A stretch of 64,000 bases of DNA from Lachnospiraceae bacterium. GTDB lineage: Bacteria; Bacillota; Clostridia; Lachnospirales; Lachnospiraceae. Positions 19,126 through 29,390 of this stretch are shown in pieces. Numbering within the stretch: the first letter of the stretch is position 1; each line of letters begins with the position of its first letter. Where the stretch lies: positions 62,001-126,000 of the forward strand of contig JAEEMP010000125.1 of the NCBI GenBank assembly GCA_016283275.1. The letters are read 5' to 3'. Position numbers and translations under genes: made by a program. Under the pieces are notes generated by a model. It was given only the letters and a program-made list of their open reading frames with translations, did no database searches and had not been told where the DNA came from.

Positions 19126-21324
19126 TTATTTGCTGAACTTCGAATAGTCGGGCGTATAGTTCTGTTCGACCACAGGGATCTCAATTCCCAGATAATCGTC
19201 TATATATTTGTAATAATCGTAGTTGACTATACGTTCCGAATATTTACGTTTAAGACTCAGCTTTTTCTTTAAATTCTCAAGATAATCCTCGGGAAGATCT
19301 GCCGGAGGCTCGCCGTCTTCGGTAAGATAAACAACGTCTCCCGTCTGTGAATTGTACATAAGGGTCTCCGTGATGATCGAACGGTTCCACATTGCCACGA
19401 AACCTTCCTCATCCGAGAATATATCCTGTCCCATCAAAAGTCTTGAATCGTATTCAAAGCCGAAAAGATTCAAAAGCGTGGGAAGAATGTCCATACTGCA
19501 CATGGGCTTATCTATCACGATAGGCTCTTTAATGGCTCCCGACCAAAGGATCAGATTCGACTTGTACAGTTCGAAGTTCTCTTCAACTTCATGGCCTAAA
19601 AGTTCCGAAAACTCTTCGTTTGAAAGTCCGTAAGGCCAATGGTCGCCGGTAAAGCAGATGACGGTCCTGTCGGCTATGCCCTTCTCTTCAAGAGTCTTGA
19701 TCATATATTCAAGTCCCTTGTCCAGTTCTTTCTGACAGGCGAGATATGCCTGACAGGGCTCCGATAACGGAAGATCCTGCACAGCCTCCCTGTTGATCTT
19801 GGCACACCAGTTACCCGTAAAGTTATAGTTAAGATGTCCGCTTACGGTCATGTAATATACATGGAAAATATCATCATCCACATATTCGGGCATTGAAGCC
19901 TCGAACATCTGAAGATCCGACGCGGGCCAGTGCTTTTCTATCTCAAGACCGTTGCCGACACCCTGATAATAGTAGCCCATACCCGGATAGGTAATGTCTC
20001 TTCCGTAATACTGGAAATCGTTATCATGGTAAGCTCGGCTTGTGATGCCGTACTTCATGTTAAAAAGATTACCGAGAGCAAACGGCATATCATTCTGACC
20101 TACAGCCTTAAAGTTTGTGGCACCGCCTCTCATGGGATAAAGGCTTGTGGAGCACACAAACTCGCCGTCCGAAGTGGAACCTCCGGAACGTGCATTATAG
20201 AAGTTATTGAACACAAAGCCTTCGTGAGTGAGCCTGTATAAAGTGGGCGTGATCTCTTCGTCAACGGCTATCGACGAAAATCCTTCCGCCGTCATGAATA
20301 TAAGATTAAAGCCCTCAAACATACCCGTATACTCATTCTTCTTGGTGGGTTCAAGCGTCGACATATATTCATGAATACCCGCAATGTATTCATCCGGCTC
20401 ATTTTCCGCAAGAGATACGAAGTCTATATCGAGCATGTTGGGCGAACGGTCGATAACAGGCACAGGATCGGACTCGGAAACATCCGCACCCGATACATCG
20501 CTTCCCGAAACATCTGCGCCCGATACATCGTTTGAAGAAACCTCTTCGGGCGCTTTATATACCCAGACTTCTCCAAGCTCGTCATCTTTCTTTGCACTGT
20601 CGGGCATGATGATATTTTTAAGTTCGATCTCGGCGGTCGCCATTACTCCGAGTTTTTCATAAGAAAACTCGCTTATGTTTTCGTTTACGCAAAGATCGTA
20701 AGGAGTGAAACTGTCTTTACCGAAAGCAAGGATCACAAACCCTTCAATAACGATCGTAAGTGCAAGCAAAGTCAAAGGCACATAGAAATGTCTTAACTTA
20801 ACCTGCTCATATCTGTACACCGTAAGCTTATTAAGCGTAATAAGCACCGCTATGGGAATAACGATGATCAGCAAAAGAACAAGCCAGTTATCTATGATAC
20901 CCTGTATTATCTCTCTGTAGTACTGTGTTACCTTTGCGTTATTCTTGCTTATAAAGGAAATGCTGAAGAAAACCTGAAATATCGCGTGATACAAAACATT
21001 GACGACATAATACAGAAGAAGTATTCCTGTCAATACCCATGTGATCACCTTATTGGCTTTCTTCTTAAAGAACAGTACAAACAACGAAAGAAAGGCGGCC
21101 GTCGGGAAACACATAACGAGTTTTGCAAAATAATTAAGCGTCAGCCCCTTGAAACTCCATATATGAAAAACAGTTTCAAGATAAATAAGCATTAACGAGA
21201 AAAGGATAAATCTCTCGAGCGAATACAAAAGGCCTTTTACGACCGTAGTTTTCTTTTCCCGTTCCGGCCCCATGTTCAGATTAAAATCCAGATCTTCGAA
21301 TTCGGGCTCAAATGAATCTTTCAT
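19126..21324 (-). CDS. LtaS-like membrane sulfatase/phosphoglycerol transferase
   Basis: 732 aa; N-terminal TM helices; NFYNARSGGSTSDGEFVCSTSLYP active-site region; FTGDHWPYG. Confidence 0.88.
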   Translation of the reverse strand: MKDSFEPEFEDLDFNLNMGPEREKKTTVVKGLLYSLERFILFSLMLIYLETVFHIWSFKGLTLNYFAKLVMCFPTAAFLSLFVLFFKKKANKVITWVLTGILLLYYVVNVLYHAIFQVFFSISFISKNNAKVTQYYREIIQGIIDNWLVLLLIIVIPIAVLITLNKLTVYRYEQVKLRHFYVPLTLLALTIVIEGFVILAFGKDSFTPYDLCVNENISEFSYEKLGVMATAEIELKNIIMPDSAKKDDELGEVWVYKAPEEVSSNDVSGADVSGSDVSGADVSESDPVPVIDRSPNMLDIDFVSLAENEPDEYIAGIHEYMSTLEPTKKNEYTGMFEGFNLIFMTAEGFSSIAVDEEITPTLYRLTHEGFVFNNFYNARSGGSTSDGEFVCSTSLYPMRGGATNFKAVGQNDMPFALGNLFNMKYGITSRAYHDNDFQYYGRDITYPGMGYYYQGVGNGLEIEKHWPASDLQMFEASMPEYVDDDIFHVYYMTVSGHLNYNFTGNWCAKINREAVQDLPLSEPCQAYLACQKELDKGLEYMIKTLEEKGIADRTVICFTGDHWPYGLSNEEFSELLGHEVEENFELYKSNLILWSGAIKEPIVIDKPMCSMDILPTLLNLFGFEYDSRLLMGQDIFSDEEGFVAMWNRSIITETLMYNSQTGDVVYLTEDGEPPADLPEDYLENLKKKLSLKRKYSERIVNYDYYKYIDDYLGIEIPVVEQNYTPDYSKFSK

Positions 21325-21346
21325 AGCAAAAACAACCTCTTATAAC

Positions 21347-22384
21347 TTAATCGTGTATAAACATCGCATCTCCGAAGCTGAAGAATCTGTATCGGTTTTC
21401 AACGGCTTCTTTGTATGCGTTTAAAACATTTTCTCTTCCCGCAAGAGCGGAGACCAGCATGATAAGCGTCGACTCGGGCAAATGGAAATTTGTGATAAGG
21501 CAATCCGTAAGTTTAAATCTGTATCCCGGATATATGAATATCGAGGTATCGCCTTCGCACGGTCTTAACTTTCCGTTCTCATCCGCAGCGCTTTCAACGG
21601 TCCTGACGCTTGTGGTGCCCACACAAATGATACGCCCGCCGTTTTCTTTTACGGAATTGACAACGTCGGCCGTTTCTTTGGTGACCCTGAACCATTCGGT
21701 ATGCATATGATGATCTAAAATATTGTCTTCCTTGACGGGTCTGAATGTGCCTAGTCCCACATGCAATGTCACAAATACAACTTTTACACCCATTGACCTT
21801 ATTTCGTCAAGAAGCTCATCCGTAAAATGAAGTCCCGCGGTCGGTGCCGCAGCCGAGCCTTCGTATTTTGCATAAACCGTCTGATATCTGTTTTTGTCTT
21901 TAAGTTTGTGGGTTATATAAGGAGGAAGCGGCATCTCGCCGAGTCTGTCGAGAATTTCTTCGAAAATCCCGTCAAAAGAAAACTCTATAAGCCTGTTTCC
22001 TTCTTCGACTATATCCTTGACCGTACCCTTTAAGATACCGTCGCCGAAAACGATCTCCTGCCCGATCCTTGCCTTTTTACCGGGCTTTACAAGCGTCTCC
22101 CATGTATTGTCCTTTAATCGTTTCAAAAGAAGGACCTCTATGACAGCTCCTGTATCTTTACGGTGGCCGATAAGCCTTGCGGGTATTACCTTTGTATTGT
22201 TGAGCACCAGACAGTCGCCTTCTTTTAAATACGACTTTATGTCTTTAAAGATCGAATGTTCAACCCTGCCCGTATTCTTATCAAGAAGCATCAGTTTAGA
22301 CGAAGATCGGTCGCTTAACGGATCCTGTGCGATAAGTTCCTCGGGCAGGTCATAATAATAATCTGATTTTAAAAGTGTTTCCAT
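21347..22384 (-). CDS. queA: tRNA preQ1(34) S-adenosylmethionine ribosyltransferase-isomerase
   Basis: 345 aa; [35 protein letters not shown]. Confidence 0.95.
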   Translation of the reverse strand: METLLKSDYYYDLPEELIAQDPLSDRSSSKLMLLDKNTGRVEHSIFKDIKSYLKEGDCLVLNNTKVIPARLIGHRKDTGAVIEVLLLKRLKDNTWETLVKPGKKARIGQEIVFGDGILKGTVKDIVEEGNRLIEFSFDGIFEEILDRLGEMPLPPYITHKLKDKNRYQTVYAKYEGSAAAPTAGLHFTDELLDEIRSMGVKVVFVTLHVGLGTFRPVKEDNILDHHMHTEWFRVTKETADVVNSVKENGGRIICVGTTSVRTVESAADENGKLRPCEGDTSIFIYPGYRFKLTDCLITNFHLPESTLIMLVSALAGRENVLNAYKEAVENRYRFFSFGDAMFIHD

Positions 22385-22389
22385 CTGTC

Positions 22390-23802
22390 TTACATTCCGG
22401 GTGCGTTTAAGAAAGCAACATAACCCCTCATTGACTCATATACATCCGCTTTGCTGGTGGCTTCGAACGGAGCATGCATGTTAAGTACCGCAACGCCCGC
22501 ATCGATGACGTTCATGCCGTATTTTGCCATGATATATGCTATCGTGCCGCCGCCGCCGACATCAACCTTGCCGAGTTCGGCTATCTGGAACGAAACCTTT
22601 GCATCATCCATGATCTTGCGTATATATGCGATATATTCGGCATTGGCATCGTTGCTTCCGGACTTGCCTCTTGAACCGGTAAACTTGGAAAACACCATGC
22701 CGTTGCCCATTACGGAAGCGTTCTTTTTCTCAAAAGCGCTTGCGTATGAAGGATCGTATGCGGCGTTGACGTCCGAGCTTAACATTGTTGAGTTTGCAAG
22801 ACATCTTCTTAACTTAAGCTCATCTGCCTTGCCCATGAGATTTAATATTTCTCTTATGACATTTTCAAAATAAAAACTTGTCATACCCGTGGCTCCGACT
22901 GAACCTATCTCTTCCTTGTCGGTAAGTATGCAGCACGATGTTCTCTTTACGTCTTTAACCTCCAACATAGCGAAAAGAGATGCGAAAGCGCAGACTCTGT
23001 CATCCTGTCCGTATGCAAGTATCATGCTTCTGTCAAAGCCTGCTTCTCTTGCCTTTCCTGCGGGTACGACTTCAAGCTCGGCAGATAAGAAGTCTTCCTC
23101 TTCCATGCCGTACTCATCTTTTAATATCCTAAGAACCTCTGCCTTGACAGGATCCTTGTCTTTTTTATCTTCTTCACCCTTCTTGGCTTTGATGGTCAAA
23201 GGCTTATTTCCCACGATGATATCGAGCGCTTCGCCTTCCACAACCTTGGCTGCCTTTTTATCCATCTGCTCGGCTGCAAGGTGGATCAGAAGATCCGATA
23301 CAAAGAACACCGGATCGTCCTCATCTTCACCGATCGCCATCTCGATCGTGCTTCCGTCCTTTTTGATCACTACGCCGTGCAAAGAAAGCGGTATCGCAAC
23401 CCACTGATATTTCTTGATGCCGCCGTAATAATGTGTATCAAGATAAGCGATCGAAGTATCCTCGTAAAGAGGATTTGACTTAACGTCCATTCTGGGAGAA
23501 TCGATATGGGCACCCAATATGTTCATGCCCTTTTCAAGCGGCTCTTCGCCGATATTGAATAAGATTATGGACTTATTCATGTTTACGGCATAGATCTTGT
23601 CGCCTTTTTTGATCTTTTTGCCCGCTTTCAAATATTCTTCAAGTTCGGTATATCCGCATTTTTCGCAGAGGTTGACTATATTGTTGACACATTCACGCTC
23701 GGTCTTGCAGTTATCGAGAAAATCTCTGTAATCCTTTGTGAATACTTCAAGTTCACGGATCTGCTTCAATGAATAGTTGCTCCAGCAGTTTTTAGTCTCC
23801 AT
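22390..23802 (-). CDS. M18-family aminopeptidase
   Basis: 470 aa; [33 protein letters not shown]. Confidence 0.9.
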   Translation of the reverse strand: METKNCWSNYSLKQIRELEVFTKDYRDFLDNCKTERECVNNIVNLCEKCGYTELEEYLKAGKKIKKGDKIYAVNMNKSIILFNIGEEPLEKGMNILGAHIDSPRMDVKSNPLYEDTSIAYLDTHYYGGIKKYQWVAIPLSLHGVVIKKDGSTIEMAIGEDEDDPVFFVSDLLIHLAAEQMDKKAAKVVEGEALDIIVGNKPLTIKAKKGEEDKKDKDPVKAEVLRILKDEYGMEEEDFLSAELEVVPAGKAREAGFDRSMILAYGQDDRVCAFASLFAMLEVKDVKRTSCCILTDKEEIGSVGATGMTSFYFENVIREILNLMGKADELKLRRCLANSTMLSSDVNAAYDPSYASAFEKKNASVMGNGMVFSKFTGSRGKSGSNDANAEYIAYIRKIMDDAKVSFQIAELGKVDVGGGGTIAYIMAKYGMNVIDAGVAVLNMHAPFEATSKADVYESMRGYVAFLNAPGM

Positions 23803-23842
23803 ATGATAACTCCTTTATAAAGATATTCTAAAAGTTCAAAAT

Positions 23843-26266
23843 TTACGCTCTTAAAGTAACGTCGTATTTTTCCTTAAGTACATCAAGGATATCGTTTACG
23901 AGTCCGTCCACGAAATCTGCGGTAAACTCGGTATCCTTTGGCGTAAATACTACCGAGAAAGCCATACTCTTCTTGTCAGCCCCGAGCTGGACGCCTTCAT
24001 ATACATCGAAAAGATCTATCTTGGTGATATAATCACAGGCTCCTTTGATGGCCTTTTCGATCTGCGCGCAGGTTATATCCTTGTTCATTACAAAGCAAAG
24101 GTCTCTCTTTTCCTCAAGGAACTTCGGAAGCGGCACAAAGTGTCTGTCTTTTCCGTAATACTTTACAAGCGAAGCAAGATCGATCTCTGCGATATAAGCG
24201 GGAACTCTCATATCCGTTTCATTCTGGATCTCATAAGAAAGCTGACCCAGATATCCTATGCCTTCACCGTTACACATGACTTTTGCCGTCCTGTAAGGAT
24301 GTAAGAACGAAAGGGTTTCCGACTCATACTCAAATTCAATGTCGAGTGCCTTTGCAACGGTATCCGTGAGTCCTTTTAAGGTAAAGAAATCTTCATCGTC
24401 GCCGAAGATACCGATACAGATCGTTTCTCTCTCATCGGGATACTCCGTTAACGGAAGCTCACCGGGAATAAACTTATTGCCAAGCTCATAGATACGGCCG
24501 CTTAAGATTCCTCTCTTCTGATTCTTTGAGATCGCAGTGATCATCTGAGGAGCAAGAGTCGTTCTCATAAGAGAAAGGTCGATATTTATGGGATTGATAA
24601 GCTTAATGGCATGTCTTTCGGGTGCATCTTCCGGAAGTTTGATAAGATCAAGATCCGAGGGTGAAAAGAACGAGTAATGAACTCCTTCAAAAGCTCCCTG
24701 GGCACAAAGTGCATTCTTTATCTTAAGCTCCGTCTTCTGCCTTAAATTGTATCCGCCGCTTGTAACTTCCGCGGTAGGAATAAATGTGGGTATGATCTTA
24801 TCGTAACCGTACATACGGATCACTTCTTCGGCCACATCCTGATATGTAGCCATATCTTCGCGGTAAGCGGGCACATTTAAGGTAAGTTCGTCTCCGTTAA
24901 GTACGGGTGCGAAATTTAAGTTTGTAAGTATCCTTACGATATCCTTATCGGGAACGGTGATACCGAGTACCGCATTTACCTTCTTAACGCTTACGGTAAG
25001 AGGTGTTGTGTCTACGGAATTACCTGTGTTTACATCAAAATGAGTCGATGATATCTTGCCGCAGTTAAGTTCTTCAACAAGATGAAGAGCTCTCTTCATT
25101 GCCATAACGGTCGCATATTCATCGACACCCTTTGCATAACGTGCACTTGCATCGGATACCTGGCCGAGTTCTTTTGAACTTATACGGATATTGTCATGAG
25201 CAAACTTTGCGGACTCAAAAAGCACTGCGGAAGTGGTGTCAAGGATCTCTGAATTTAAACCTCCCATGATACCGGCAAGCGCGACCGGCTTTTTCCCATC
25301 ACAGATAACAAGGTTGTTTGAATTTAAGGTAAATTCTTTCTCATCAAGCGTTACGATCTTTTCGCCGTCAGCGGCGCGTCTTACGTTGATCGCATTGCCT
25401 TCTATAAAGCTTTCGTCGAAAGCATGCATGGGCTGACCGAGTTCTTTTAAGATATAGTTTGTTATGTCAACCATGTTTGAGATCGCCGAACAGCCGACAA
25501 GCGCAAGTCTTCTCTTCATCCACTGGGGAGATTCGGAGATCTTTACATCGTATACATAGTGAGAAATATATCTCGGGCAAAGATCGGGGGCTTCAACCGT
25601 TACTTTAAAGCCGTCCTTCTTTACATCGGTTTCAGTATAATCAAGCGCAGGCTCTTTGACAGGCTTTTCAAGCACTGCGGCAACTTCTCTCGCAATACCG
25701 AAAATACTCTGACAATCCGGCCTGTTTGCGGTGATCGATACATCAAAGATCCAGTCATCGATCCCGACTATGGGCTTTACGTCCTCGCCGGGAACGCAGT
25801 CGTCGGGAAGAACAAGCAATCCGTTATATCCGGCTCCTTTAAACATCTCTTCTGTAACACCGATCTCTACACCCGAGCAGAGCATGCCGAAAGAATCGTA
25901 ACCGCGAAGTTTGCCCGCATTGATGGTCATAACACCTTCAACGGTCTTATGATCTTTTGCGGTCGCATAAACGGTCGCACCCACAAGTGCAAGAGGGAAC
26001 TTCTTTCCGGCTTCGACATTGTCTGCTCCGCAGCAGATCTGGAATGTGCCGTGCTTTCCGGCATCGACCGTACAAAGATGAAGATGTGTTCCTTCTATAG
26101 GCTCGCAGGTCTTTACAAGGCCCACAACTACATTTGAAATGTCGTGACCGACCTCATATTTTTCTTCTACTTCAAAACCGCAGGAAAAAAGCTTCTCCTC
26201 AAGTTCATCGGGTGTAACATCATCTATATCCACATAATCTTTTAACCAGCTTAAGGGCACTAACAT
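23843..26266 (-). CDS. pheT: Phenylalanyl-tRNA synthetase beta subunit
   Basis: 807 aa; MLVPLSWLKDYVDID; tRNA-binding and B3/B4 domains. Confidence 0.95.
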   Translation of the reverse strand: MLVPLSWLKDYVDIDDVTPDELEEKLFSCGFEVEEKYEVGHDISNVVVGLVKTCEPIEGTHLHLCTVDAGKHGTFQICCGADNVEAGKKFPLALVGATVYATAKDHKTVEGVMTINAGKLRGYDSFGMLCSGVEIGVTEEMFKGAGYNGLLVLPDDCVPGEDVKPIVGIDDWIFDVSITANRPDCQSIFGIAREVAAVLEKPVKEPALDYTETDVKKDGFKVTVEAPDLCPRYISHYVYDVKISESPQWMKRRLALVGCSAISNMVDITNYILKELGQPMHAFDESFIEGNAINVRRAADGEKIVTLDEKEFTLNSNNLVICDGKKPVALAGIMGGLNSEILDTTSAVLFESAKFAHDNIRISSKELGQVSDASARYAKGVDEYATVMAMKRALHLVEELNCGKISSTHFDVNTGNSVDTTPLTVSVKKVNAVLGITVPDKDIVRILTNLNFAPVLNGDELTLNVPAYREDMATYQDVAEEVIRMYGYDKIIPTFIPTAEVTSGGYNLRQKTELKIKNALCAQGAFEGVHYSFFSPSDLDLIKLPEDAPERHAIKLINPINIDLSLMRTTLAPQMITAISKNQKRGILSGRIYELGNKFIPGELPLTEYPDERETICIGIFGDDEDFFTLKGLTDTVAKALDIEFEYESETLSFLHPYRTAKVMCNGEGIGYLGQLSYEIQNETDMRVPAYIAEIDLASLVKYYGKDRHFVPLPKFLEEKRDLCFVMNKDITCAQIEKAIKGACDYITKIDLFDVYEGVQLGADKKSMAFSVVFTPKDTEFTADFVDGLVNDILDVLKEKYDVTLRA

Positions 26267-26283
26267 AATAAAGCCTCCTTCCT

Positions 26284-27327
26284 TTAATCATCTATCTGAT
26301 CGAGTACACGAAGATCCGACTCGAAAAGTAATTTAATATTGTTGATACCGTATTTGAGCATTGCTATTCTCTCAATACCGATACCGAATGCGATACCGCT
26401 GTAAACGTCACTGTCGATCCCGCAGTCTTCAAGGACCTTCTTGTTTACAACACCTGCACCCAGGACCTCGATCCAACCGGTTCCCTTGCAGAGTTTGCAG
26501 CCTTTTCCTTTGCACTGGAAGCAGCTGACATCAACCTCGACAGAAGGCTCCGTAAAGGGGAAATACGAAGGACGAAGTCTTGTGCTTGTACCTTCACCGA
26601 AAATTTTCTGCACAAAAAGATCGAGCATACCTTTAAGATCGCAAAGTGTTATACCCTTATCGACAACAAGACCTTCCATCTGAGAAAACATCGGTGAATG
26701 CGTTGCATCATCGTCGGAACGGAAAACCTTACCGGGAGATATGATCTTGATCGGAGGCTTATTCTCTTCCATGACATGGACCTGACCGGAACTAGTCTGG
26801 GTACGGAGCAAAAACTCCGGGCTTAAATAGAATGTATCCTGCATATCTCTTGCGGGATGGTCTTTAGGTATATTAAGAGCCGTAAAGTTATAATAATCGG
26901 TCTCTATCTCTCTTCCTTCGTAGATATTAAAGCCCATGGAACCGAATATATCGACAAGCTGATTTCTCACCTGGGTGTTCGGATGAAGATTGCCCTTCTT
27001 TTGCATCTTTGCGGGCATGGTAACATCTATTTTTTCGCTTTCGTAACGCTTTTTAAGCTCGGCTTCCTTAAGTTTCTTCTCAAAACTTTCAAACTCTTCG
27101 GTAGCCCAGTTCTTTATCTCATTTACCTTCTTACCGTATTCGGCTTTAAGTTCGTTGGGGATCTTGCCCATTTCTCTCATAAGCGAACCGATCTTACCGG
27201 TCTTTGAGTCCATAATGCTCTTTTTGTACTCAAAAGCGCCCTGGGAACTTTCTATCTTTTTTAATTCTTCGGTGATCTCCTGCCTTATATTTGACAGTTT
27301 CTCGGTTAACTCGTTAAGGTCAGCCAT
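26284..27327 (-). CDS. pheS: Phenylalanyl-tRNA synthetase alpha subunit
   Basis: Start [11 protein letters not shown] with AGGAGG upstream; earlier ORF start at 27369 lies in a terminator hairpin; [14 protein letters not shown]. Confidence 0.94.
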   Translation of the reverse strand: MADLNELTEKLSNIRQEITEELKKIESSQGAFEYKKSIMDSKTGKIGSLMREMGKIPNELKAEYGKKVNEIKNWATEEFESFEKKLKEAELKKRYESEKIDVTMPAKMQKKGNLHPNTQVRNQLVDIFGSMGFNIYEGREIETDYYNFTALNIPKDHPARDMQDTFYLSPEFLLRTQTSSGQVHVMEENKPPIKIISPGKVFRSDDDATHSPMFSQMEGLVVDKGITLCDLKGMLDLFVQKIFGEGTSTRLRPSYFPFTEPSVEVDVSCFQCKGKGCKLCKGTGWIEVLGAGVVNKKVLEDCGIDSDVYSGIAFGIGIERIAMLKYGINNIKLLFESDLRVLDQIDD

Positions 27328-27344
27328 AATATACCTCCTGATGA

Positions 27345-27380
27345 TAAATAAAAAATCCCGTGGCTTCATAAACCACGGGA
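27345..27380 (-). terminator. Terminator/attenuator hairpin in the pheS 5' leader
   Basis: Minus TCCCGTGG-TTTATGAAG-CCACGGGATTTTTTATT between promoter and pheS SD. Confidence 0.8.
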
Positions 27381-27391
27381 CGTAACTTTCT

Positions 27392-27421
27392 TTATGTCCA
27401 ACGCATATAATACTTACGCAT
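27392..27421 (-). other. Candidate leader peptide MRKYYMRWT
   Basis: ATG CGT AAG TAT TAT ATG CGT TGG ACA TAA between promoter and attenuator; no strong SD. Confidence 0.35.
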
Positions 27422-27437
27422 CTTCACAGCCATTGAG

Positions 27438-27466
27438 ATTATACCTTCTCACATGTTAGTTGTCAA
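27438..27466 (-). promoter_or_regulatory. Consensus sigma-A promoter of pheST
   Basis: TTGACA-17 nt-TATAAT. Confidence 0.85.
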
Positions 27467-27469
27467 ACC

Positions 27470-28366
27470 TTATTCTTCAAGACTTTCGCCCTGATACTTA
27501 ACCGGCTTGCGTCTCATGTTTTTGTCTATGACCAGAAAAACGGGTCTGAAATACTTATTTAAGTTGGCTCCTACAAAGACAAGATACATACAGAAATAAA
27601 GCCATACACACATGACCATTATCGTTGCAAAACTGCCGTACAGGCTGAACGCACTGAAATTCTCGACATAAAGCGAAAAAAGATACGAAAACAGCGTCCA
27701 TGTCACAGCAGTAAAAAACGCCCCGAAAAGCTGAACCCGCATCCTTATCTTTGCATAGGGAAGGATCGCATACAAAACGGTAAACACCACGGTCATAAGC
27801 ACGATCGTGATTACCGACCTGAACAGAACGAGAATATTGAAAACATATGATAACCGGGGAAAATATCCCACAAGGATGTTCTTTCCGATCTTACCGTATA
27901 CCATAAGCGTAAGATACACTATCATGGCCGCAAGAAAGATAAGCGTATATAACGAAGAAAGAAGCCTTGTGAGCAAAGGGTTTCTTTTATCTTCCACATG
28001 CTCAATGGCGTTAAGCCCCGTTATAAGTGCATTGACACCCTTACCTGCCGACCAGACGGTCGCGATTATGGATAAGGAGATCACTCCGATCGATTTATCG
28101 TACACTTCGGAAACAAGCGAAACCAAAAGACCGCCTACCGACGTCGGGATCTCTCTGCTTATGATATCGATAAGATCCGATTCTTTGAGCGGCGTGTACG
28201 GAATGATCGAACATATTAATATCATCATGGGAATTATTGAGAGAAAAATAAAAAAAGCACAGCTTGCGGCATGCGAACTTAAATTATCGACTTTTGCCCT
28301 GTATGCGAAATCTTTGAGAATAAGTTTTAACTTGGAATTATTCGAACTCTTACGGTTCTCTTTCAT
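27470..28366 (-). CDS. YihY/BrkB-family membrane protein
   Basis: Multi-TM; start MKENRKSSN preferred because the longer ORF runs through the ncRNA locus. Confidence 0.85.
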   Translation of the reverse strand: MKENRKSSNNSKLKLILKDFAYRAKVDNLSSHAASCAFFIFLSIIPMMILICSIIPYTPLKESDLIDIISREIPTSVGGLLVSLVSEVYDKSIGVISLSIIATVWSAGKGVNALITGLNAIEHVEDKRNPLLTRLLSSLYTLIFLAAMIVYLTLMVYGKIGKNILVGYFPRLSYVFNILVLFRSVITIVLMTVVFTVLYAILPYAKIRMRVQLFGAFFTAVTWTLFSYLFSLYVENFSAFSLYGSFATIMVMCVWLYFCMYLVFVGANLNKYFRPVFLVIDKNMRRKPVKYQGESLEE

Positions 28367-28404
28367 CTTAACGATCCCCAAATAAACCAAAAAACTTATA
28401 AACC

Positions 28405-28607
28405 AAAAAAGGGCGGCGTACGCACCCTTTTTTAATGGGCCCAAAATGAGGTCCTGTCTTTTGACTCCTAGCTCATTCGCCAGGTGGGTGACCGCACATC
28501 GGCTTCTGCCGTCCACTCGAAGGAGGCTTGACATCCACCGATAGATATAGGAATCCCGTTTAAAGTAACTGTAGGTTCAAAAATAACAGGTTCCAGCATT
28601 TCAGGTT
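28405..28607 (-). ncRNA. Structured small RNA, possibly 6S RNA
   Basis: TTGTTT-17-TATAAT promoter, rod-like complementary arms (CCTGT/ACAGG, ATTCCTA/TAGGAGT, GGTGG/CCACC), 3' GGGTG..CGCCC-TTTTTT terminator, noncoding. Confidence 0.5.
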
Positions 28608-28613
28608 AACTGT

Positions 28614-28642
28614 ATTATACCAAATGACCTATTAAAAAACAA
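28614..28642 (-). promoter_or_regulatory. Promoter of the ncRNA locus
   Basis: TTGTTT-17 nt-TATAAT. Confidence 0.6.
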
Positions 28643-28645
28643 TTA

Positions 28646-29389
28646 TCAATATTCAACTTCCATAAGACAAAGTCCCTGAGCCGGTGCGGTAACCCCCGCA
28701 AGCTTTCTGTCCCTTGCATTTATAAGCTCCGTCATGCTTTCGGGCGTCCTTTCATGATACCCTACCTCAAGGAGCGTTCCCGTAAGGATACGTACCATAT
28801 GCTGCAAAAAACCCGTACCGTGAAAAGTAAGATAAAGATACTCGCCTTTAACGGAGATATCTATCTTATCCACAAGCCTCACGGTTGATTTTTTCATCCT
28901 CGGATTTGCACAAAAAGATGCAAAATCATGCTCTCCGATGAGTAACTTTGCCGCCTTTTCCATTGCATTTACATCCGGGCACTTATCAAGGACATATACG
29001 TATTTTCTGTCAAAAACGGGCTTGGACTTACCTATGTAGCAGGTGTACCTGTATGTCTTACCGACAGCCTTGTACCTTGAGTGAAAGCGTTCGGATGCAA
29101 ATCTCACTTCGATGACCGCAATATCTTCGGGAAGGTATCGGTTTACATAATCCATTATCCCGGTCTCGGAAAGATCGGTCTCAAGGAACGCGTTGGCAAC
29201 CATTTTCTTTGCATGCACGCCGGCATCCGTTCTGCCCGCTCCTATCACCTCAACATCTTTTCCTTCAAGCTTTGAAAGAACGCTTTCTATCTTGCCCTGA
29301 ACAGTCCATTCTGTATCGGGCTGGTGTTCCCAGCCCTGATACCTGGTCCCGTCGTATGAAATTATGAATTTAACGTTTCTTTTCGCCAT
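28646..29389 (-). CDS. truA: tRNA pseudouridine synthase A
   Basis: 247 aa; ISYDGTRYQGWEHQP; GAGRTDAGVHA. Confidence 0.95.
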   Translation of the reverse strand: MAKRNVKFIISYDGTRYQGWEHQPDTEWTVQGKIESVLSKLEGKDVEVIGAGRTDAGVHAKKMVANAFLETDLSETGIMDYVNRYLPEDIAVIEVRFASERFHSRYKAVGKTYRYTCYIGKSKPVFDRKYVYVLDKCPDVNAMEKAAKLLIGEHDFASFCANPRMKKSTVRLVDKIDISVKGEYLYLTFHGTGFLQHMVRILTGTLLEVGYHERTPESMTELINARDRKLAGVTAPAQGLCLMEVEY

Positions 29390-29390
29390 A

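Noticed and set aside
22889-23407. 172-aa plus-strand ORF opposite M18 peptidase
   Set aside because: Shadow ORF; Ser-rich low-complexity antisense translation
25559-26137. 192-aa plus-strand ORF inside pheT
   Set aside because: Antisense to a clear pheT coding region; no recognisable protein features
27345-27470. T-box riboswitch in front of pheST
   Set aside because: Leader is under 100 nt and lacks the AGGGTGGNACCGCG T-box sequence and specifier stem
27807-28385. 192-aa plus-strand ORF opposite YihY
   Set aside because: Antisense to a membrane protein gene; no supporting motif or start signals
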